Origin: Leptospira ognonensis
Lineage (GTDB): Bacteria > Spirochaetota > Leptospiria > Leptospirales > Leptospiraceae
Assembly: GCF_004770745.1 (NCBI RefSeq)
Contig: NZ_RQGD01000033.1
Coordinates: 1 to 51,275, forward strand
Length of the DNA stretch: 51,275 nt
Direction of reading: 5' to 3'
Made by a program: the position numbers and the translations under genes. A model generated the notes under the pieces. It saw only the letters and a program-made list of their open reading frames with translations. It did no database searches and was not told the DNA's origin. Positions 32,683 through 43,218 of this stretch are shown one piece after another. The number at the start of each line of letters is the position of its first letter. Positions within the stretch are counted from its first letter, which is position 1.

Positions 32683-33705
32683 CTATCTAATCCCCGGCTT
32701 AATATACTTCAACTCATCCAAGTATCTTCCTGTACCTAACACCACGCAGGTGAGTGGGTTTTCTGCACGGAACACAGGCACACCCGTTTCTTTAGTGAGG
32801 TAGTGTTCGAGTCCGCGTAACAGACAACCTCCGCCTGTAAGAACGATGCCTCGTTCTACGATGTCGGCGGCAAGTTCGGGAGGAGTGCGCTCAAGCACGG
32901 ATTTGATCCCGTCTAGGATTTCGTCCGTAGGTTCTTTGAGGGCCTTGCGGATTTCGTTGGAATCAAGTTCGAGGGTACGAGGAAGACCAGAGATCGCATC
33001 ACGGCCTTTCACTTCCATGGTGTCGACACGTTTGTCTGCGAAAGCGTTTCCGATCGTGAGTTTAATGTCTTCCGCCGTTCTTTCACCCACGACCAAGTTG
33101 TATTGGTTACGAAGGTATTTTACAATGGCTTCATCAAATTCGTCTCCACCCGTGCGGATGGATTCGGCAATCACCATACCACCGAGAGAGATCACGGCGA
33201 TTTCTGTGGTTCCACCGCCGATGTCGACGATCATATTCCCAGCTGGTTCATGGATGGGGATGTTCGCACCGATCGCTGCGGCGAGGGCTTCTTCGATGAG
33301 AAAAATTTCACGGGCACCGGCTTGTTCTGCCGACTCTCGCACGGCACGACGTTCCACTTCGGTAATTCCCGAAGGAACCCCGATGACGATGCGCGGCTTG
33401 ACGAAGGTGGTGCGGTTGTGGACTTTTGCGATAAAATAGCGAATCATCTTTTCTACGGTTTCAAAGTCGGCGATCACACCGTCTTTCATGGGGCGGATGG
33501 CCACAATATCACCGGGAGTTCTTCCGAGCATCCGTTTGGCCTCTTGGCCCACGGCGAGAACGCGACCCGTAGAAGCCTGGACGGCAACCACCGAAGGTTC
33601 AGAAAGGACAATCCCTTGTCCCTTTACGTGGACGAGTGTGTTGGCGGTACCGAGATCGATACCCATGTCGTTAGAGAAGAGGCCGTAGAGATTGTCAAAA
33701 ATCAT
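32683..33705 (-). CDS. mreB: Rod-shape-determining actin homologue MreB
   Basis: 340 residues from the ATG at 33705, which gives the conserved start [23 protein letters not shown]; the ATG at 33780 would add 25 unrelated residues. Bacterial actin that forms membrane-associated filaments guiding cell-wall synthesis. Nucleotide motifs are intact: DLGTANTLV (17-25, phosphate 1), [10 protein letters not shown] (137-146), [11 protein letters not shown] (161-171, phosphate 2) and [13 protein letters not shown] (adenosine). Codons are richer in G and C than average here, as expected for a highly expressed conserved gene. It ends with a strong terminator and no mreC/mreD follows. Confidence 0.97.
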   Translation of the reverse strand: MIFDNLYGLFSNDMGIDLGTANTLVHVKGQGIVLSEPSVVAVQASTGRVLAVGQEAKRMLGRTPGDIVAIRPMKDGVIADFETVEKMIRYFIAKVHNRTTFVKPRIVIGVPSGITEVERRAVRESAEQAGAREIFLIEEALAAAIGANIPIHEPAGNMIVDIGGGTTEIAVISLGGMVIAESIRTGGDEFDEAIVKYLRNQYNLVVGERTAEDIKLTIGNAFADKRVDTMEVKGRDAISGLPRTLELDSNEIRKALKEPTDEILDGIKSVLERTPPELAADIVERGIVLTGGGCLLRGLEHYLTKETGVPVFRAENPLTCVVLGTGRYLDELKYIKPGIR

Positions 33706-33858
33706 ATAAATTCCTGGTGAAAGAGTGAAAAAGGTAGGTAACTTGGGATGGCGAAGAAGAAAACCATCGGAAATAAACAAAACTACCTGTTCCCCATAAT
33801 TTTCGGCTAGTTTTTGCTTTCAACCGTAAAAAATTTCTATAGAGTTTGTACTACAGAA

Positions 33859-35460
33859 ATGCTACCATTCAACCAACTTTTAAAGAAGCGCACCAAGCAA
33901 GGTTCACCGGAAAGAATCCTCGCTGCCATAGATTTAGGAACCAATTCCTTTCATATTGTCATCGTACGCATTAGACCGGACGGTACACTTGAGTCCCTTA
34001 CAAAGGAAAAGGAGTCCGTTCGGCTGGGAAGCGGTAGCAGTGATTATGCGGTCATTGCGGAAGATTCCATTGAACGTGGAATTGCCTGCCTGAAACGTTT
34101 TAAAACCCTAGCTGATTCCTACGGAGCAGAGATCCGAGCTGTCGCCACAAGTGCGTTACGCGAAGCAGAAAACAGAGATGTTTTTCTTACCCGAGCCGAA
34201 AAGGAAATCGGACTTAAAATCGACGTTGTTTCTGGGAACGAGGAGGCAAGGCTCATTTATTTAGGCATTTTACAAGGCCTTCCAGTCTTTGATAAGCGCA
34301 TCCTCATGATAGACATCGGCGGAGGGAGCACCGAACTCCTAGTTGGAGAAAAAGGGGAGATCTTGTTTTCTACGAGCTTAAAACTTGGTGCCATCCGACT
34401 GACGGAAAAGTTTTTGAAAAAAGACCCACTGTCCATGATGGATCTGCAAAAATGTCGCATCCATATCGAGTCTGTGCTTTCGGCCTTCCTTCCTCAAATT
34501 GAAACGTGGAAGCCCTTTCAGGTAGTTGGTTCCTCTGGTAGCATTACGTCTGTTACCTCTATGATTTTAGAAAATCGCGGTGAAAAACGAGACCGATTGA
34601 ACGGCTTTGAGTTTAGCTATGATTCTTTTAGGGAAATACGCAAGGCAGTCTTAGATGCTGATTCTGTAAAAAAAAGAATCAAAATCCCAGGTTTGGAATC
34701 GAAAAGAGCGGATATCATCGTGGCCGGGGTGCTTGTCCTCGATGAAGTGCTCAATAGACTGAAAGCCCCGACTCTGATGGTTTCCGATTTCGCTCTGAGA
34801 GATGGGATAGTCTTCGATACTTTGGAATCCTGGTATCGGTATGAGAATTCCAATTTACCGGCCCTCGACAACATTCGTGAAAAAGCCATTAAATCAGTTT
34901 CGAACCTCTACCCTCAGGGAAAAAAACATGCATTGCATGTTTGCAAATTGACTCTGCAATTGTTTGATGACCTAAAAGATTTACACGGATTAGGTGCTCA
35001 AGAAAAGGAATACTTAGAAACAGCCTGTCATCTCCACCAGGTCGGACTTTGTATTTCCCACCATTCCTATCATAAACACAGCTATTATATCATCCGAAAT
35101 TCTGAAGCAATGGTTGGTTTTTCTAATGCAGAAATTGAGATCATTGCCCTCATCGCTCGTTACCATAGGAAGGGAGGGCCGAAACAAAAACATGAAGAAT
35201 TTAAAACTCTAAGATTGGAAGACCAGATTCTCGTTAAAAAACTCGCGGCTTTGCTGAGGATCGGTGATGGTTTGGATAGGTCGGAAACAATGATCTTAGA
35301 TTCAGTGCATGCCTATCGGCAAGGTGGGAAGATCATCTGTGAATTGAAACACGATGCCGACAAAGACCCTCATTTGGAACTCTGGTCAGTTGAAGAAAAA
35401 AAAGATCTATTCGAAGAAACATTTAACGTAAAAATAGAATTTCAGAAAAAAATAATATGA
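33859..35460 (+). CDS. Ppx/GppA exopolyphosphatase / pppGpp phosphatase
   Basis: 533 residues from the ATG at 33859; a TTG at 33814 in the same frame adds 15 poorly conserved residues. Hydrolyses polyphosphate ends and/or converts pppGpp to ppGpp. The actin-like domain has RILAAIDLGTNSFHIVIVRI (phosphate 1), the catalytic-Glu region ATSALREAENR, MIDIGGGSTELLVG (phosphate 2) and VVGSSGSITSV. The C-terminal third is HD-related helical (ETACHLHQVGLCISHHSYHK, then HSYYIIRNSEAMVGF) with HQ in place of HD, as in the Ppx/GppA family. Its stop overlaps the next gene's ATG (ATGA), so the 7TM-SpoIIE protein is translated from the same message. Confidence 0.93.
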   Translation: MLPFNQLLKKRTKQGSPERILAAIDLGTNSFHIVIVRIRPDGTLESLTKEKESVRLGSGSSDYAVIAEDSIERGIACLKRFKTLADSYGAEIRAVATSALREAENRDVFLTRAEKEIGLKIDVVSGNEEARLIYLGILQGLPVFDKRILMIDIGGGSTELLVGEKGEILFSTSLKLGAIRLTEKFLKKDPLSMMDLQKCRIHIESVLSAFLPQIETWKPFQVVGSSGSITSVTSMILENRGEKRDRLNGFEFSYDSFREIRKAVLDADSVKKRIKIPGLESKRADIIVAGVLVLDEVLNRLKAPTLMVSDFALRDGIVFDTLESWYRYENSNLPALDNIREKAIKSVSNLYPQGKKHALHVCKLTLQLFDDLKDLHGLGAQEKEYLETACHLHQVGLCISHHSYHKHSYYIIRNSEAMVGFSNAEIEIIALIARYHRKGGPKQKHEEFKTLRLEDQILVKKLAALLRIGDGLDRSETMILDSVHAYRQGGKIICELKHDADKDPHLELWSVEEKKDLFEETFNVKIEFQKKII

Positions 35461-38033
35461 TAAAACTACTTACGATCTGCATTAGCGTTTCCATTGGCTT
35501 TGCTCTTGAGGCGTTACCCATTGACCTTACCAAAAATTGGCAGGTGACACCGCGATGGACGGAAAGTAAGGAAACTCCAAATACACCTGATTGGATTGCT
35601 TTGGAAAGCCTTCCAGTAGCTGACGCGGTGGCTAAATTGGATTTTGATCCTAGCAAAGTCCGTCGTATCACCGCGTACAAAACTTTTTTGATTTCCTCTT
35701 CAGACTTTGATGAGGTAAAAAAAGACGCTTTTAGTTTGCATCTACCATATATATCAAATGTATATAAAATTTACCTTAATGATGTAGAAATCGGTTCTGG
35801 CGGAAAACTTGATGAAAATCAAATCGTGAAAAGTGGTTACCGAAGGCATATCATCATTCCTTTGGATCGTACCATTATTAGGTTAGGGCAAAATTCAATT
35901 CGAGTTTTGATCGCTGCGGATCATGGAGAGGAGTTAACCATTTATAAGCTGATGAATGACATCCCTGCCAGCATCGATCGCGCACTTGTAAACCAGTCCA
36001 TAAACGAAGAATACCTTACCTATATGCTTTTGTTTCTCTATTTTTTTGTTGGGGTTTATCACGGACTTTTTTACCTCAAACGTAGAATGGAGGCATATAA
36101 TCTGTATTATGCGATGTTTGCCATTTTCTTATCAGCTTATATGGTTTTTCGTTCTCAGCTCATTTATTATCTTGGATTGGATCCATATGTCCAAACGAGA
36201 ATGGAGTACTTTGTCGTTTTTTACGTTCCCATTTGGCTCATGCTGTTTCTTGATAATTTTTTTCATGGCAGACTGTCGAAGCTTTCAAAAGTTACTTTTT
36301 CTGCGATCACCTTTATCGCCGTTTTGCAAATGTTTGTCTCCCGAGCGATTTCTGGAAAAATATTACTGGGATGGCAGTTGTCAGTTCTCGTCCTAGTATT
36401 CTATTCTATTTTCGTGATCTCTAGGGCAGTTTACCAAAAAAATAAAGATGCTTACCGTATGGTAATCGGATTTTTGATTTTAGTAGTTACTGGAATATGG
36501 GATGTGCTAGGTGCTACGGGACTGGTTCCAATCCAAAATCTCAATCTTCTTCGATTTGGTTTTTTGACCTTTGTCCTTGGGATTGCCGTCGTTTTAGCAA
36601 ATCGTTTTTTACGAGTTCATAATGAGGTGGAAAACCTAAATGCCACTTTGGAGTTAAAGGTTGAAGAACGCACCAATGAATTGCAAAATACGCTCACACG
36701 GGTCCAGGAGCTGAAAGTCCAGCAAGATGGAGATTATTTTCTTACGTCTTTACTCCTTGAGCCTCTATCGGCGATTAGTGGGCGTTCTAGTTCTGTGGTT
36801 CTTGAATCATACACAAAACAAAAAAAAGAATTCGAGTTTAAAGGCAAAAAGCGAGAGATTGGTGGAGATATCATCATTAGCGAACAAATTGTCCTAGGTG
36901 GAAAAACTTTCGTAGTTTTTGTGAATGGTGATGCTATGGGGAAATCAATGCAAGGCGCAGGTGGTGCCCTCGTACTTGGTGTCGTCTTTCTATCAGTCAT
37001 TAAGCGGACCCAATCCAAAGAGGAATATAGAAATAAATCCCCTGAGCGCTGGCTAAAGGATTGTTTTCTAGAACTTCAGTCTATTTTCGAATCCTTTGAC
37101 GGTTCCATGCTTATCTCTGTTGTCATTGGTCTTGTCGAAGAGGAGACGGGGCTATTATACTATGTAAATGCTGAGCACCCTTGGACAGTATTATATCGTG
37201 ATGGTGTCGCAAGCTTCATTGAACAAGAGCTGGAGCTTAGAAAGATAGGAACGAAAGGCATGGACGGAGAAATCCGTGTAAGAGTATTTCCACTCGAACA
37301 TGACGATGCTCTTTTTGTTGGTTCCGATGGCCGTGATGATATTGTTGTTGGTCAAGACGCCAAAGGCAATCGAGTCATGAACGAGGATGAAAATCAATTT
37401 TTGAAGCATGTGGAATATGCTGGCGGTATGTTAGATAAGCTCATTGAACGTCTGGGAACGATTGGAGAGCTATCAGATGATTTGACCATTCTTCGTATTT
37501 CTTGGAATGGAAATATGAAACACTTATCCAAAAGAGAAACTCTAGAATACGCAGGTCAAATTTTTCCTAATGTGGAATATAAAAAATATATAGAACTAGG
37601 TCATTTAGAGGAAGCATTTGTCTACATTGAAAACGTCATGACACATGCCGAAATGGATGAGGAGACTAAACCTTACTTTCAAAAGGAGGCAGCTCGTATT
37701 GCGATTCTTACAAAAAAATATGAATATGCGATCCACACCATTGAGGAGATTCTCCCTTATTTTTCCACGGATAATGAATTGTTATTACAGCTAAGCTATG
37801 CCTATCGAAAGAATAAAAATATCCATAAGGCCATTGACATTGCAGAACGAGTTCGTTCTAGAGATCCGAAACATTTCCGAAATCTCATTCATTTAACGGA
37901 ATGTTATCGTAACGCCAATCAACTGGAAAGAGCAAAAAAACTTTTAAACAAAGCGGAGTTACTCGAACCAGACCACCCTCAAGTCAAAAAAATCAGAGAG
38001 ATTTTCAACCAATTGAAAACTGGCTCTAACTAA
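35457..38033 (+). CDS. 7TMR-DISM receptor with SpoIIE phosphatase and TPR tail
   Basis: 858 residues in four parts: a signal-like N-terminus; an extracellular 7TMR-DISM sensory domain (about 20-190, jelly-roll type: FSLHLPYISNVYKIYLNDVEIGSGGK); seven membrane helices (about 193-400); and a coiled linker (VENLNATLELKVEERTNELQ) to a PP2C/SpoIIE Ser/Thr phosphatase domain (about 420-690). Metal-binding positions are seen in IGGDIIISEQ, VNGDAMGKSMQGAGGAL, FVGSDGRDD and LSDDLTIL. The last 150 residues are TPR repeats. It probably senses an outside ligand and dephosphorylates an anti-sigma antagonist or similar partner. Coupled to ppx/gppA by ATGA overlap; an MFS gene follows 9 bases later. Confidence 0.9.
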   Translation: MIKLLTICISVSIGFALEALPIDLTKNWQVTPRWTESKETPNTPDWIALESLPVADAVAKLDFDPSKVRRITAYKTFLISSSDFDEVKKDAFSLHLPYISNVYKIYLNDVEIGSGGKLDENQIVKSGYRRHIIIPLDRTIIRLGQNSIRVLIAADHGEELTIYKLMNDIPASIDRALVNQSINEEYLTYMLLFLYFFVGVYHGLFYLKRRMEAYNLYYAMFAIFLSAYMVFRSQLIYYLGLDPYVQTRMEYFVVFYVPIWLMLFLDNFFHGRLSKLSKVTFSAITFIAVLQMFVSRAISGKILLGWQLSVLVLVFYSIFVISRAVYQKNKDAYRMVIGFLILVVTGIWDVLGATGLVPIQNLNLLRFGFLTFVLGIAVVLANRFLRVHNEVENLNATLELKVEERTNELQNTLTRVQELKVQQDGDYFLTSLLLEPLSAISGRSSSVVLESYTKQKKEFEFKGKKREIGGDIIISEQIVLGGKTFVVFVNGDAMGKSMQGAGGALVLGVVFLSVIKRTQSKEEYRNKSPERWLKDCFLELQSIFESFDGSMLISVVIGLVEEETGLLYYVNAEHPWTVLYRDGVASFIEQELELRKIGTKGMDGEIRVRVFPLEHDDALFVGSDGRDDIVVGQDAKGNRVMNEDENQFLKHVEYAGGMLDKLIERLGTIGELSDDLTILRISWNGNMKHLSKRETLEYAGQIFPNVEYKKYIELGHLEEAFVYIENVMTHAEMDEETKPYFQKEAARIAILTKKYEYAIHTIEEILPYFSTDNELLLQLSYAYRKNKNIHKAIDIAERVRSRDPKHFRNLIHLTECYRNANQLERAKKLLNKAELLEPDHPQVKKIREIFNQLKTGSN

Positions 38034-38042
38034 GGTTATAAA

Positions 38043-39254
38043 ATGGATTTTAAATTTTCAAAATATCATGTCTTTGTTGTTGGGATACTCGCGTTTCTAC
38101 AATTTACTGTCGTTTTAGATTTTATGATACTTTCACCTTTGGGTGTGATCGTTATGAAAGAATTACAGATTTCGACTCAACAGTTTGGATTTGTGGTATC
38201 CGCCTATGCATTCAGTGCGGGAATCTCTGGTATCTTCTCTGCAGGATTTGCAGATCGTTTTGACCGTAAAAAAATGTTACTCTTTTTCTATGTGGGTTTT
38301 GTTCTGGCTACGTTTTTATGCGGAATCGCAAATACCTATCACTTCTTACTTATTGTTAGAATTTTAACGGGTGTTTTTGCAGGCGTCATCTCCTCGATTT
38401 CCTTTGCCATCGTGGCAGATCTATTTCCTCTCCAGGTCAGAGGTAGGGTTATGGGCTTTATCATGACTGCCTTTGCCGCAAGCCAAGTTTTTGGGCTACC
38501 GATTGGAATTTATATTTCCAATCTTTGGGGCTGGCAAGCTCCCTTTTTGATGATCGCCTTCATTAGCGGTCTCATTGGAGTTTTGATACTATTCTACTTG
38601 AAGCCACTCACTTCGCATCTAGATCAAAAGACAGAAAAACGAGCCTTCCTTCATTTGATAAAAACTGTCTCAGAGCCGAAGTATTTTCCTGCTTATCTCG
38701 TTACCACCTTGCTTGCAACAGGCGGATTTATGCTCATGCCATTCGGTTCCGCATTTTCTGTAAATAATTTAGGCGTAAAATTAGAAGAGTTACCCATGGT
38801 TTATATGGTTACTGGGATCGTTTCTATGATAGGTGGTCCGCTGATGGGTAGACTAAGCGATGCCATTGGAAAATACAATATGTTTGTCATCGCTTCTTTT
38901 TTAGCTGCACTGACCATCCTTTATTACACGAGGCTTGGTATCACACCGCTTCCTTTCGTGATAGTTTTAAACTCCGTTTTGTTCGTATTTATTACCGCTC
39001 GAATGATTTCCGCGAATGCGTTGACCTCGGCAGTACCAGAGTTACATGATAGGGGAGCCTTTATGTCCATCAGCTCTTCGATCCAACAGATATCGGGTGG
39101 GATTGCTGCCTCAATCGCGGGACTCATCGTGATACAAGCTCCGAATGGATATATTGAAAGATATGAATTATTGGGCTATGTTGTTGCCGTAGCCATCTTC
39201 CTTACCATCATTCTCATGTATAAAGTAAATCTGATCATCGGTAAAAAAGAATGA
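38043..39254 (+). CDS. MFS transporter (DHA1-like)
   Basis: 403 residues with twelve predicted membrane helices. Motif A in loop 2-3 reads GFADRFDRKKMLLF; a second copy after helix 8 is GRLSDAIGKYNM. Helix 1 has the D of VLDFMILSPLG, common in sugar- and drug-efflux members of the AraJ/DHA1 type. Substrate cannot be assigned. The ATG lies 9 bases after the SpoIIE gene stop and has an AAGG site, so it is likely third in the ppx-SpoIIE operon. A hairpin follows the stop. Confidence 0.92.
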   Translation: MDFKFSKYHVFVVGILAFLQFTVVLDFMILSPLGVIVMKELQISTQQFGFVVSAYAFSAGISGIFSAGFADRFDRKKMLLFFYVGFVLATFLCGIANTYHFLLIVRILTGVFAGVISSISFAIVADLFPLQVRGRVMGFIMTAFAASQVFGLPIGIYISNLWGWQAPFLMIAFISGLIGVLILFYLKPLTSHLDQKTEKRAFLHLIKTVSEPKYFPAYLVTTLLATGGFMLMPFGSAFSVNNLGVKLEELPMVYMVTGIVSMIGGPLMGRLSDAIGKYNMFVIASFLAALTILYYTRLGITPLPFVIVLNSVLFVFITARMISANALTSAVPELHDRGAFMSISSSIQQISGGIAASIAGLIVIQAPNGYIERYELLGYVVAVAIFLTIILMYKVNLIIGKKE

Positions 39255-39259
39255 GTGCA

Positions 39260-39294
39260 AACAACTAATGCAAAAAATCTTCCCATTAGTTGTT
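39260..39294. terminator. Hairpin between convergent MFS and pepA genes
   Basis: Perfect 11-bp stem, AACAACTAATG (39260-39270) and CATTAGTTGTT (39284-39294), 13-base loop. It lies 5 bases after the MFS stop and 15 before the pepA stop, so it can serve both directions. No long U-run follows. Confidence 0.55.
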
Positions 39295-39308
39295 CCTCGG
39301 TGAATTGA

Positions 39309-40784
39309 TTATTTGGAGAGTACTTCCGCGAGATCTACGAGAAGTCGTACCCCATATCCGGTAGGTCCGCTCGTTTGTGTCCCTGATGCTTTTTTTCTCC
39401 AAGCTGCACCAGCTATGTCAATATGAGCCCATTCAATTTTCTCATCGACAAACTTAGATAAGAACATGGCTGCTGATACCGTCCCTCCGCCTTTGCCACC
39501 GCCTGTAATGTTTTTCAAGTCTGCAATATCAGATTTTAGATCGTCACCATACTCATCCCATAGGGGAAGCTCCCAAACTCTATCATCAGAATGCTCTGAG
39601 GCAAGATTTAATGCTTCTCGCATCACTTGCGATTTGGTCATGATTCCCGCTGCTTCGTGTCCAAGGGCGATGATCACAGCACCCGTAAGTGTGGCAAGAT
39701 CGACCATATAATCTGGCTTATAATTCTTGGAAACATAGGCAAGAACGTCTCCCAGTACAAGTCTACCTTCGGCATCTGTATTTTGAACTTCAACAGTCGT
39801 TCCGTTATATGCCGTGTAAACATCGCCAGGTTTTATGGCCTTTCCGTCAGGCATATTTTCTGCGACGCCAATAGCGGCTACAATATGAATCGGAAGTTTT
39901 AAAGCAGCAATGGCACCAATCGCGTGTATGGTGGCAGCGGCGCCACACATATCATATTTCATTTCGTGCATTTCACCTGGAGGCTTTAAAGAGATCCCAC
40001 CGGTATCAAAGGTCAGACCCTTACCAACGATGGCAAATTTTTTCTTTGCTTTCGCTGGTTTATACTCGAGAACTACCATTTTTCCATTCAATTCAGATCC
40101 GCGACTAACAGCAAGAATGCCACCAAAGCCTTCCTTTTTAAGTTGGGGTTCATCCCAGACTTTGATAGTGAGCTTGTGTTCCTTTGCAATTTCTTTCGAT
40201 CTGGAGACAAAGTCATCTGGTGTGAAATAATTGGCTGGAAGATGGGCAATGTGCCTTGCACCATTCACATGTCTTGCTACTTGTAAGCTTTTTTCTAGTC
40301 CTGCTTCTGCCTCTTTTTCAGCTTTTTTATCTTCGAAAACGAGTGCCACATGACCAGGCGCCATCTTTTCCTTTTTTTTAGTTTGTAAAACACTTACTGG
40401 ATAGGATCCAATAGCAAAAGAATTTGACACTTGATAGGCGATTCTTTCAGCAGAAAAAATCTTACTTAAAGTTTTTGGGATATGAATCTCTAAGCCAATG
40501 CCATCCCATTTGATCATCCGCTCGCCGTATTTTAAGAAGACACCTGCAAATTTACGGAAAATGAGTTTATCGGCGTCACCGAGGCCAATGTATATGGTTC
40601 TCTCAGCTTCGTCTTTAAATTCTTGGCCAAAGTCTGCTGAAAATACTTTTGCATCGATTTGGAGTTTGAACTTATCTCCCAACGTTGATTTTAGTTCATT
40701 TTGAAACACAAAAATGATTTTATAGAAAGAATGTCCTTTGATAGGGCCAATTTGAAATTTTAAAGGCGATGTTTCGATTTTCAT
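39309..40784 (-). CDS. pepA: Leucyl aminopeptidase (M17)
   Basis: 491 residues, normal for cytosol aminopeptidase. It removes N-terminal residues from peptides using two metal ions. The catalytic C-terminal domain has the family signatures: [17 protein letters not shown] (252-268; Lys 255 and Asp 260 as metal ligands, Lys 267), [11 protein letters not shown] (Asp 278), and the diagnostic NTDAEGRL (335-342; Asp 337, Glu 339, Arg 341). The N-terminal 160 residues are the less conserved macro-like domain. The start codon overlaps the stop of the upstream bcp gene (ATGA). Confidence 0.97.
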   Translation of the reverse strand: MKIETSPLKFQIGPIKGHSFYKIIFVFQNELKSTLGDKFKLQIDAKVFSADFGQEFKDEAERTIYIGLGDADKLIFRKFAGVFLKYGERMIKWDGIGLEIHIPKTLSKIFSAERIAYQVSNSFAIGSYPVSVLQTKKKEKMAPGHVALVFEDKKAEKEAEAGLEKSLQVARHVNGARHIAHLPANYFTPDDFVSRSKEIAKEHKLTIKVWDEPQLKKEGFGGILAVSRGSELNGKMVVLEYKPAKAKKKFAIVGKGLTFDTGGISLKPPGEMHEMKYDMCGAAATIHAIGAIAALKLPIHIVAAIGVAENMPDGKAIKPGDVYTAYNGTTVEVQNTDAEGRLVLGDVLAYVSKNYKPDYMVDLATLTGAVIIALGHEAAGIMTKSQVMREALNLASEHSDDRVWELPLWDEYGDDLKSDIADLKNITGGGKGGGTVSAAMFLSKFVDEKIEWAHIDIAGAAWRKKASGTQTSGPTGYGVRLLVDLAEVLSK

Positions 40785-41260
40785 GATCCGGCGAGTTCCT
40801 GAATGTCCTTGATGATTTCTTCTACGTGCCCTTTCACCTTCACGCTGTCATAGATTTTTTTAATTTTTAACGAAGAATCTAAAAGAAAAGTGGATCTTAC
40901 GATTCCCATTCCTTTCCTACCCATAAAAACCTTTTCCCGCCAAACACCATATTTCTCACAGATTTCACCAGATTCATCGCTAATCAAATCGAAGTTGAGT
41001 TTCTCTTTTTCGGTAAATTTTGTGTGCGATTTAGGTGTGTCTTTGGAGATTCCCACGACATTATAACCGAGTTTTTTTAAACGTGCAAAGTTATCTCGAA
41101 AATCACATGCTTCTGTCGTGCAACCTGGAGTCATGTCCCGAGGATAAAAATATATTACGATGCCTTCTTTTCCCACGAGGTCGGCAAGTTTAACTGTTTC
41201 GTCTTTTGTATTTTTGGCCGTGAATGTCGGTGCTTTTTTACCTACGATGAGTGTTCCCAT
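40781..41260 (-). CDS. bcp: Thiol peroxidase Bcp (PrxQ-type peroxiredoxin)
   Basis: 159 residues. Reduces hydroperoxides using thioredoxin electrons. Peroxidatic Cys 47 and resolving Cys 52 stand five residues apart in [15 protein letters not shown], as in the PrxQ/Bcp subgroup. The thioredoxin-fold core [38 protein letters not shown] and the C-terminal helix are intact. A good AGGAAG ribosome site precedes the ATG. It is first in a two-gene operon with pepA. Confidence 0.96.
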   Translation of the reverse strand: MGTLIVGKKAPTFTAKNTKDETVKLADLVGKEGIVIYFYPRDMTPGCTTEACDFRDNFARLKKLGYNVVGISKDTPKSHTKFTEKEKLNFDLISDESGEICEKYGVWREKVFMGRKGMGIVRSTFLLDSSLKIKKIYDSVKVKGHVEEIIKDIQELAGS

Positions 41261-41333
41261 GTATACTTCCTATTTTCTCTCTTTTAGACAAAAATCTGTT
41301 GTAAAAGTGCCGAAATCTAGCGATAACTTAGAT

Positions 41334-41738
41334 ATGGACATAAAACTGAGAGCCCAGCTCATACGCGAAGGAAACCAAGCATTCAATGCTGGCGATATCC
41401 GAAAAGCGCGTGAGATCTTTCTAAAGACGGGATACCAAGATGGTCTCGTACGTCTTGGGGATCATTTTATGTACGATCGTAGACTTCCCATGCTCGCTTT
41501 CGGCTATTATAAAAAGGCAGGCAGACAGGACAAGGTGGATGAAATCTTCCAACGTATGGTGATGGCACTCTCGGAATGGTTAGGCAAGGACAAATTCAAA
41601 GTCAATCCCGTGACTCGTGCCCCGCAAGCGATCGCAGCCAATGAAGAAACGCCCAGAAAAGAATTAAATCCAGACGATTTTTCCATCCATCCGATTTTAA
41701 AAGCGAAAGCTTTAGAAATTTTAAACTCTAATAAGTAA
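41334..41738 (+). CDS. Small TPR-like cytoplasmic protein
   Basis: 134 residues from the ATG at 41334. The longer frame from 41160 overlaps bcp on the other strand and adds no protein-like sequence. The core has TPR-like helices: REGNQAFNAGDIRKAREIFL, then GLVRLGDHFMYDRRLPMLAF and YYKKAGRQDKVDEIFQRM. The C-terminal part is polar (TRAPQAIAANEETPRKELNPDDF) and ends in a helix. It is a conserved hypothetical type; role unknown. The antiporter gene follows after 15 bases, so they may share a transcript. Confidence 0.7.
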   Translation: MDIKLRAQLIREGNQAFNAGDIRKAREIFLKTGYQDGLVRLGDHFMYDRRLPMLAFGYYKKAGRQDKVDEIFQRMVMALSEWLGKDKFKVNPVTRAPQAIAANEETPRKELNPDDFSIHPILKAKALEILNSNK

Positions 41739-41753
41739 GAGTTTTTCCATTTC

Positions 41754-43217
41754 ATGATAGATCCTTTTTCTCTACAAGCCTTCGTATTTTCAGCCCTCAT
41801 CATTTTTTCCATTCTCTCGAGTAAACTATTCTTTCGGTTTGGTTTTCCTATCCTACTGATCTTTTTAACCTTTGGCATGTTAGCCGGAACGGATGGACCA
41901 GGTGGAATCGATTTTAGCGATTATTCTCTATCGCAATCCGTCGGAATTTTTGCACTCATGTACATTTTGTTTTTAGGTGGTCTCGAAAGCGATTGGGATG
42001 CACTTAAATCCTCTCTTTCCATCGGCATCAAACTATCCATTTTCGGCACCGTTCTAACTGCTCTGATCCTGGGAATTTTCATACACTTGATTTTTCCCGT
42101 CCTTGGAATTTTGGAATCTTTTCTTCTAGGTTCTATTGTCAGTTCCACAGATGCTGCCTCCGTATTTAATATTTTTAAAACGGGAGGCTCAAATCTTAAG
42201 GATCGCATCAAAAAGATCATTGAATTCGAGTCAGGTTCGAATGATGCGATAGGCGTATTGCTAACCGTAGTTTTTTTAAATTTAATCACAACAGATACAG
42301 AACTTTCAGGTTGGTATTTTTTAAGGTTTTTTATCATTCAGATTGTTGTCGGGGTTTTAATGGGATATGGAATCGGAATGGTGATTCTGTATTTAATGAA
42401 TACCGTCAAACTGGGATATGATGGTCTTTATCTTGTATTCATTACGGCATGTGTTCCTTTCGTGTATTCTGTAACTACCATATTTCAAGGAAATGGTTTT
42501 CTTGCTGTTTATATCGCTGGCATACTCATAGGTGGATACCCTTTCATTCACAAAAAATCCATTTTTCGATTCTTGAACGGTTATGTCTGGATATTACAAA
42601 TCGGTATGTTTCTCTGTTTTGGGCTTTTGGTGTTTCCTACTAGACTTGGTGAACTTTGGTTGCCTGGACTCACCATTGCTTTTTTGTTAATTGTCATTGC
42701 ACGACCTCTTGCTGTTTTTATTTCCTTGATTGGCGAAAAATTACCCTTCCGCGAAAAGTTATTCATCTCTTGGGTCGGACTTAGGGGAGCTTCTCCCATC
42801 ATTATGGCTACGTTTCCCATAGCGCAAGGTGTCGCAGGAGGGGAGCTCTTATTCCATATCGTATTTTTTGTCGTTCTTGTCTCCTTGCTTCTGCAAGGTT
42901 CAACAATACAATTCGTGGCAAACAAATTAGGATTGCTCAATCAGAAATCAGAAAATTTATACCAGCCGCGAGATTTTGACAACATGGAATTTCCTGGCAT
43001 GACATTACAGGAACTCATCATTCCATATAATGCAAGTTCGGTTGACAAAGCACTCTATGAAATCAAATTACCAAAGGAATCTCATATCTTGCTCATTGCC
43101 AGAGGAGAACAATTTCTAATCCCATCCGGAAATACTTTGTTACGAGGTGGAGATGTTGTGTGGATCCTTGCCAAAGATGAGGTCTTAGGTGAAGTGGGTC
43201 GAACCTTTATGGTTTGA
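41754..43217 (+). CDS. NhaP-type K+/H+ or Na+/H+ antiporter
   Basis: 487 residues. Residues 5-390 hold about twelve to thirteen membrane helices of the CPA1 family, with the key motifs GSIVSSTDAASVFNIF (ion-site helix) and FESGSNDAIGVLL (conserved Glu-Ser-x-Ser-Asn-Asp). The C-terminal 90 residues form a soluble TrkA-C (RCK-C) domain (MTLQELIIPYNASSVDKALYEIKLP...LLRGGDVVWILAK), as in CvrA/NhaP2, which exchange K+ for H+. The choice of K+ over Na+ is by analogy. It ends one base before the convergent outer-membrane gene. Confidence 0.92.
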   Translation: MIDPFSLQAFVFSALIIFSILSSKLFFRFGFPILLIFLTFGMLAGTDGPGGIDFSDYSLSQSVGIFALMYILFLGGLESDWDALKSSLSIGIKLSIFGTVLTALILGIFIHLIFPVLGILESFLLGSIVSSTDAASVFNIFKTGGSNLKDRIKKIIEFESGSNDAIGVLLTVVFLNLITTDTELSGWYFLRFFIIQIVVGVLMGYGIGMVILYLMNTVKLGYDGLYLVFITACVPFVYSVTTIFQGNGFLAVYIAGILIGGYPFIHKKSIFRFLNGYVWILQIGMFLCFGLLVFPTRLGELWLPGLTIAFLLIVIARPLAVFISLIGEKLPFREKLFISWVGLRGASPIIMATFPIAQGVAGGELLFHIVFFVVLVSLLLQGSTIQFVANKLGLLNQKSENLYQPRDFDNMEFPGMTLQELIIPYNASSVDKALYEIKLPKESHILLIARGEQFLIPSGNTLLRGGDVVWILAKDEVLGEVGRTFMV

Positions 43218-43218
43218 T

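Noticed and set aside
32846..33720. Long plus-strand frames opposite mreB
   Set aside because: Antisense shadows of a strongly conserved, GC-richer gene.
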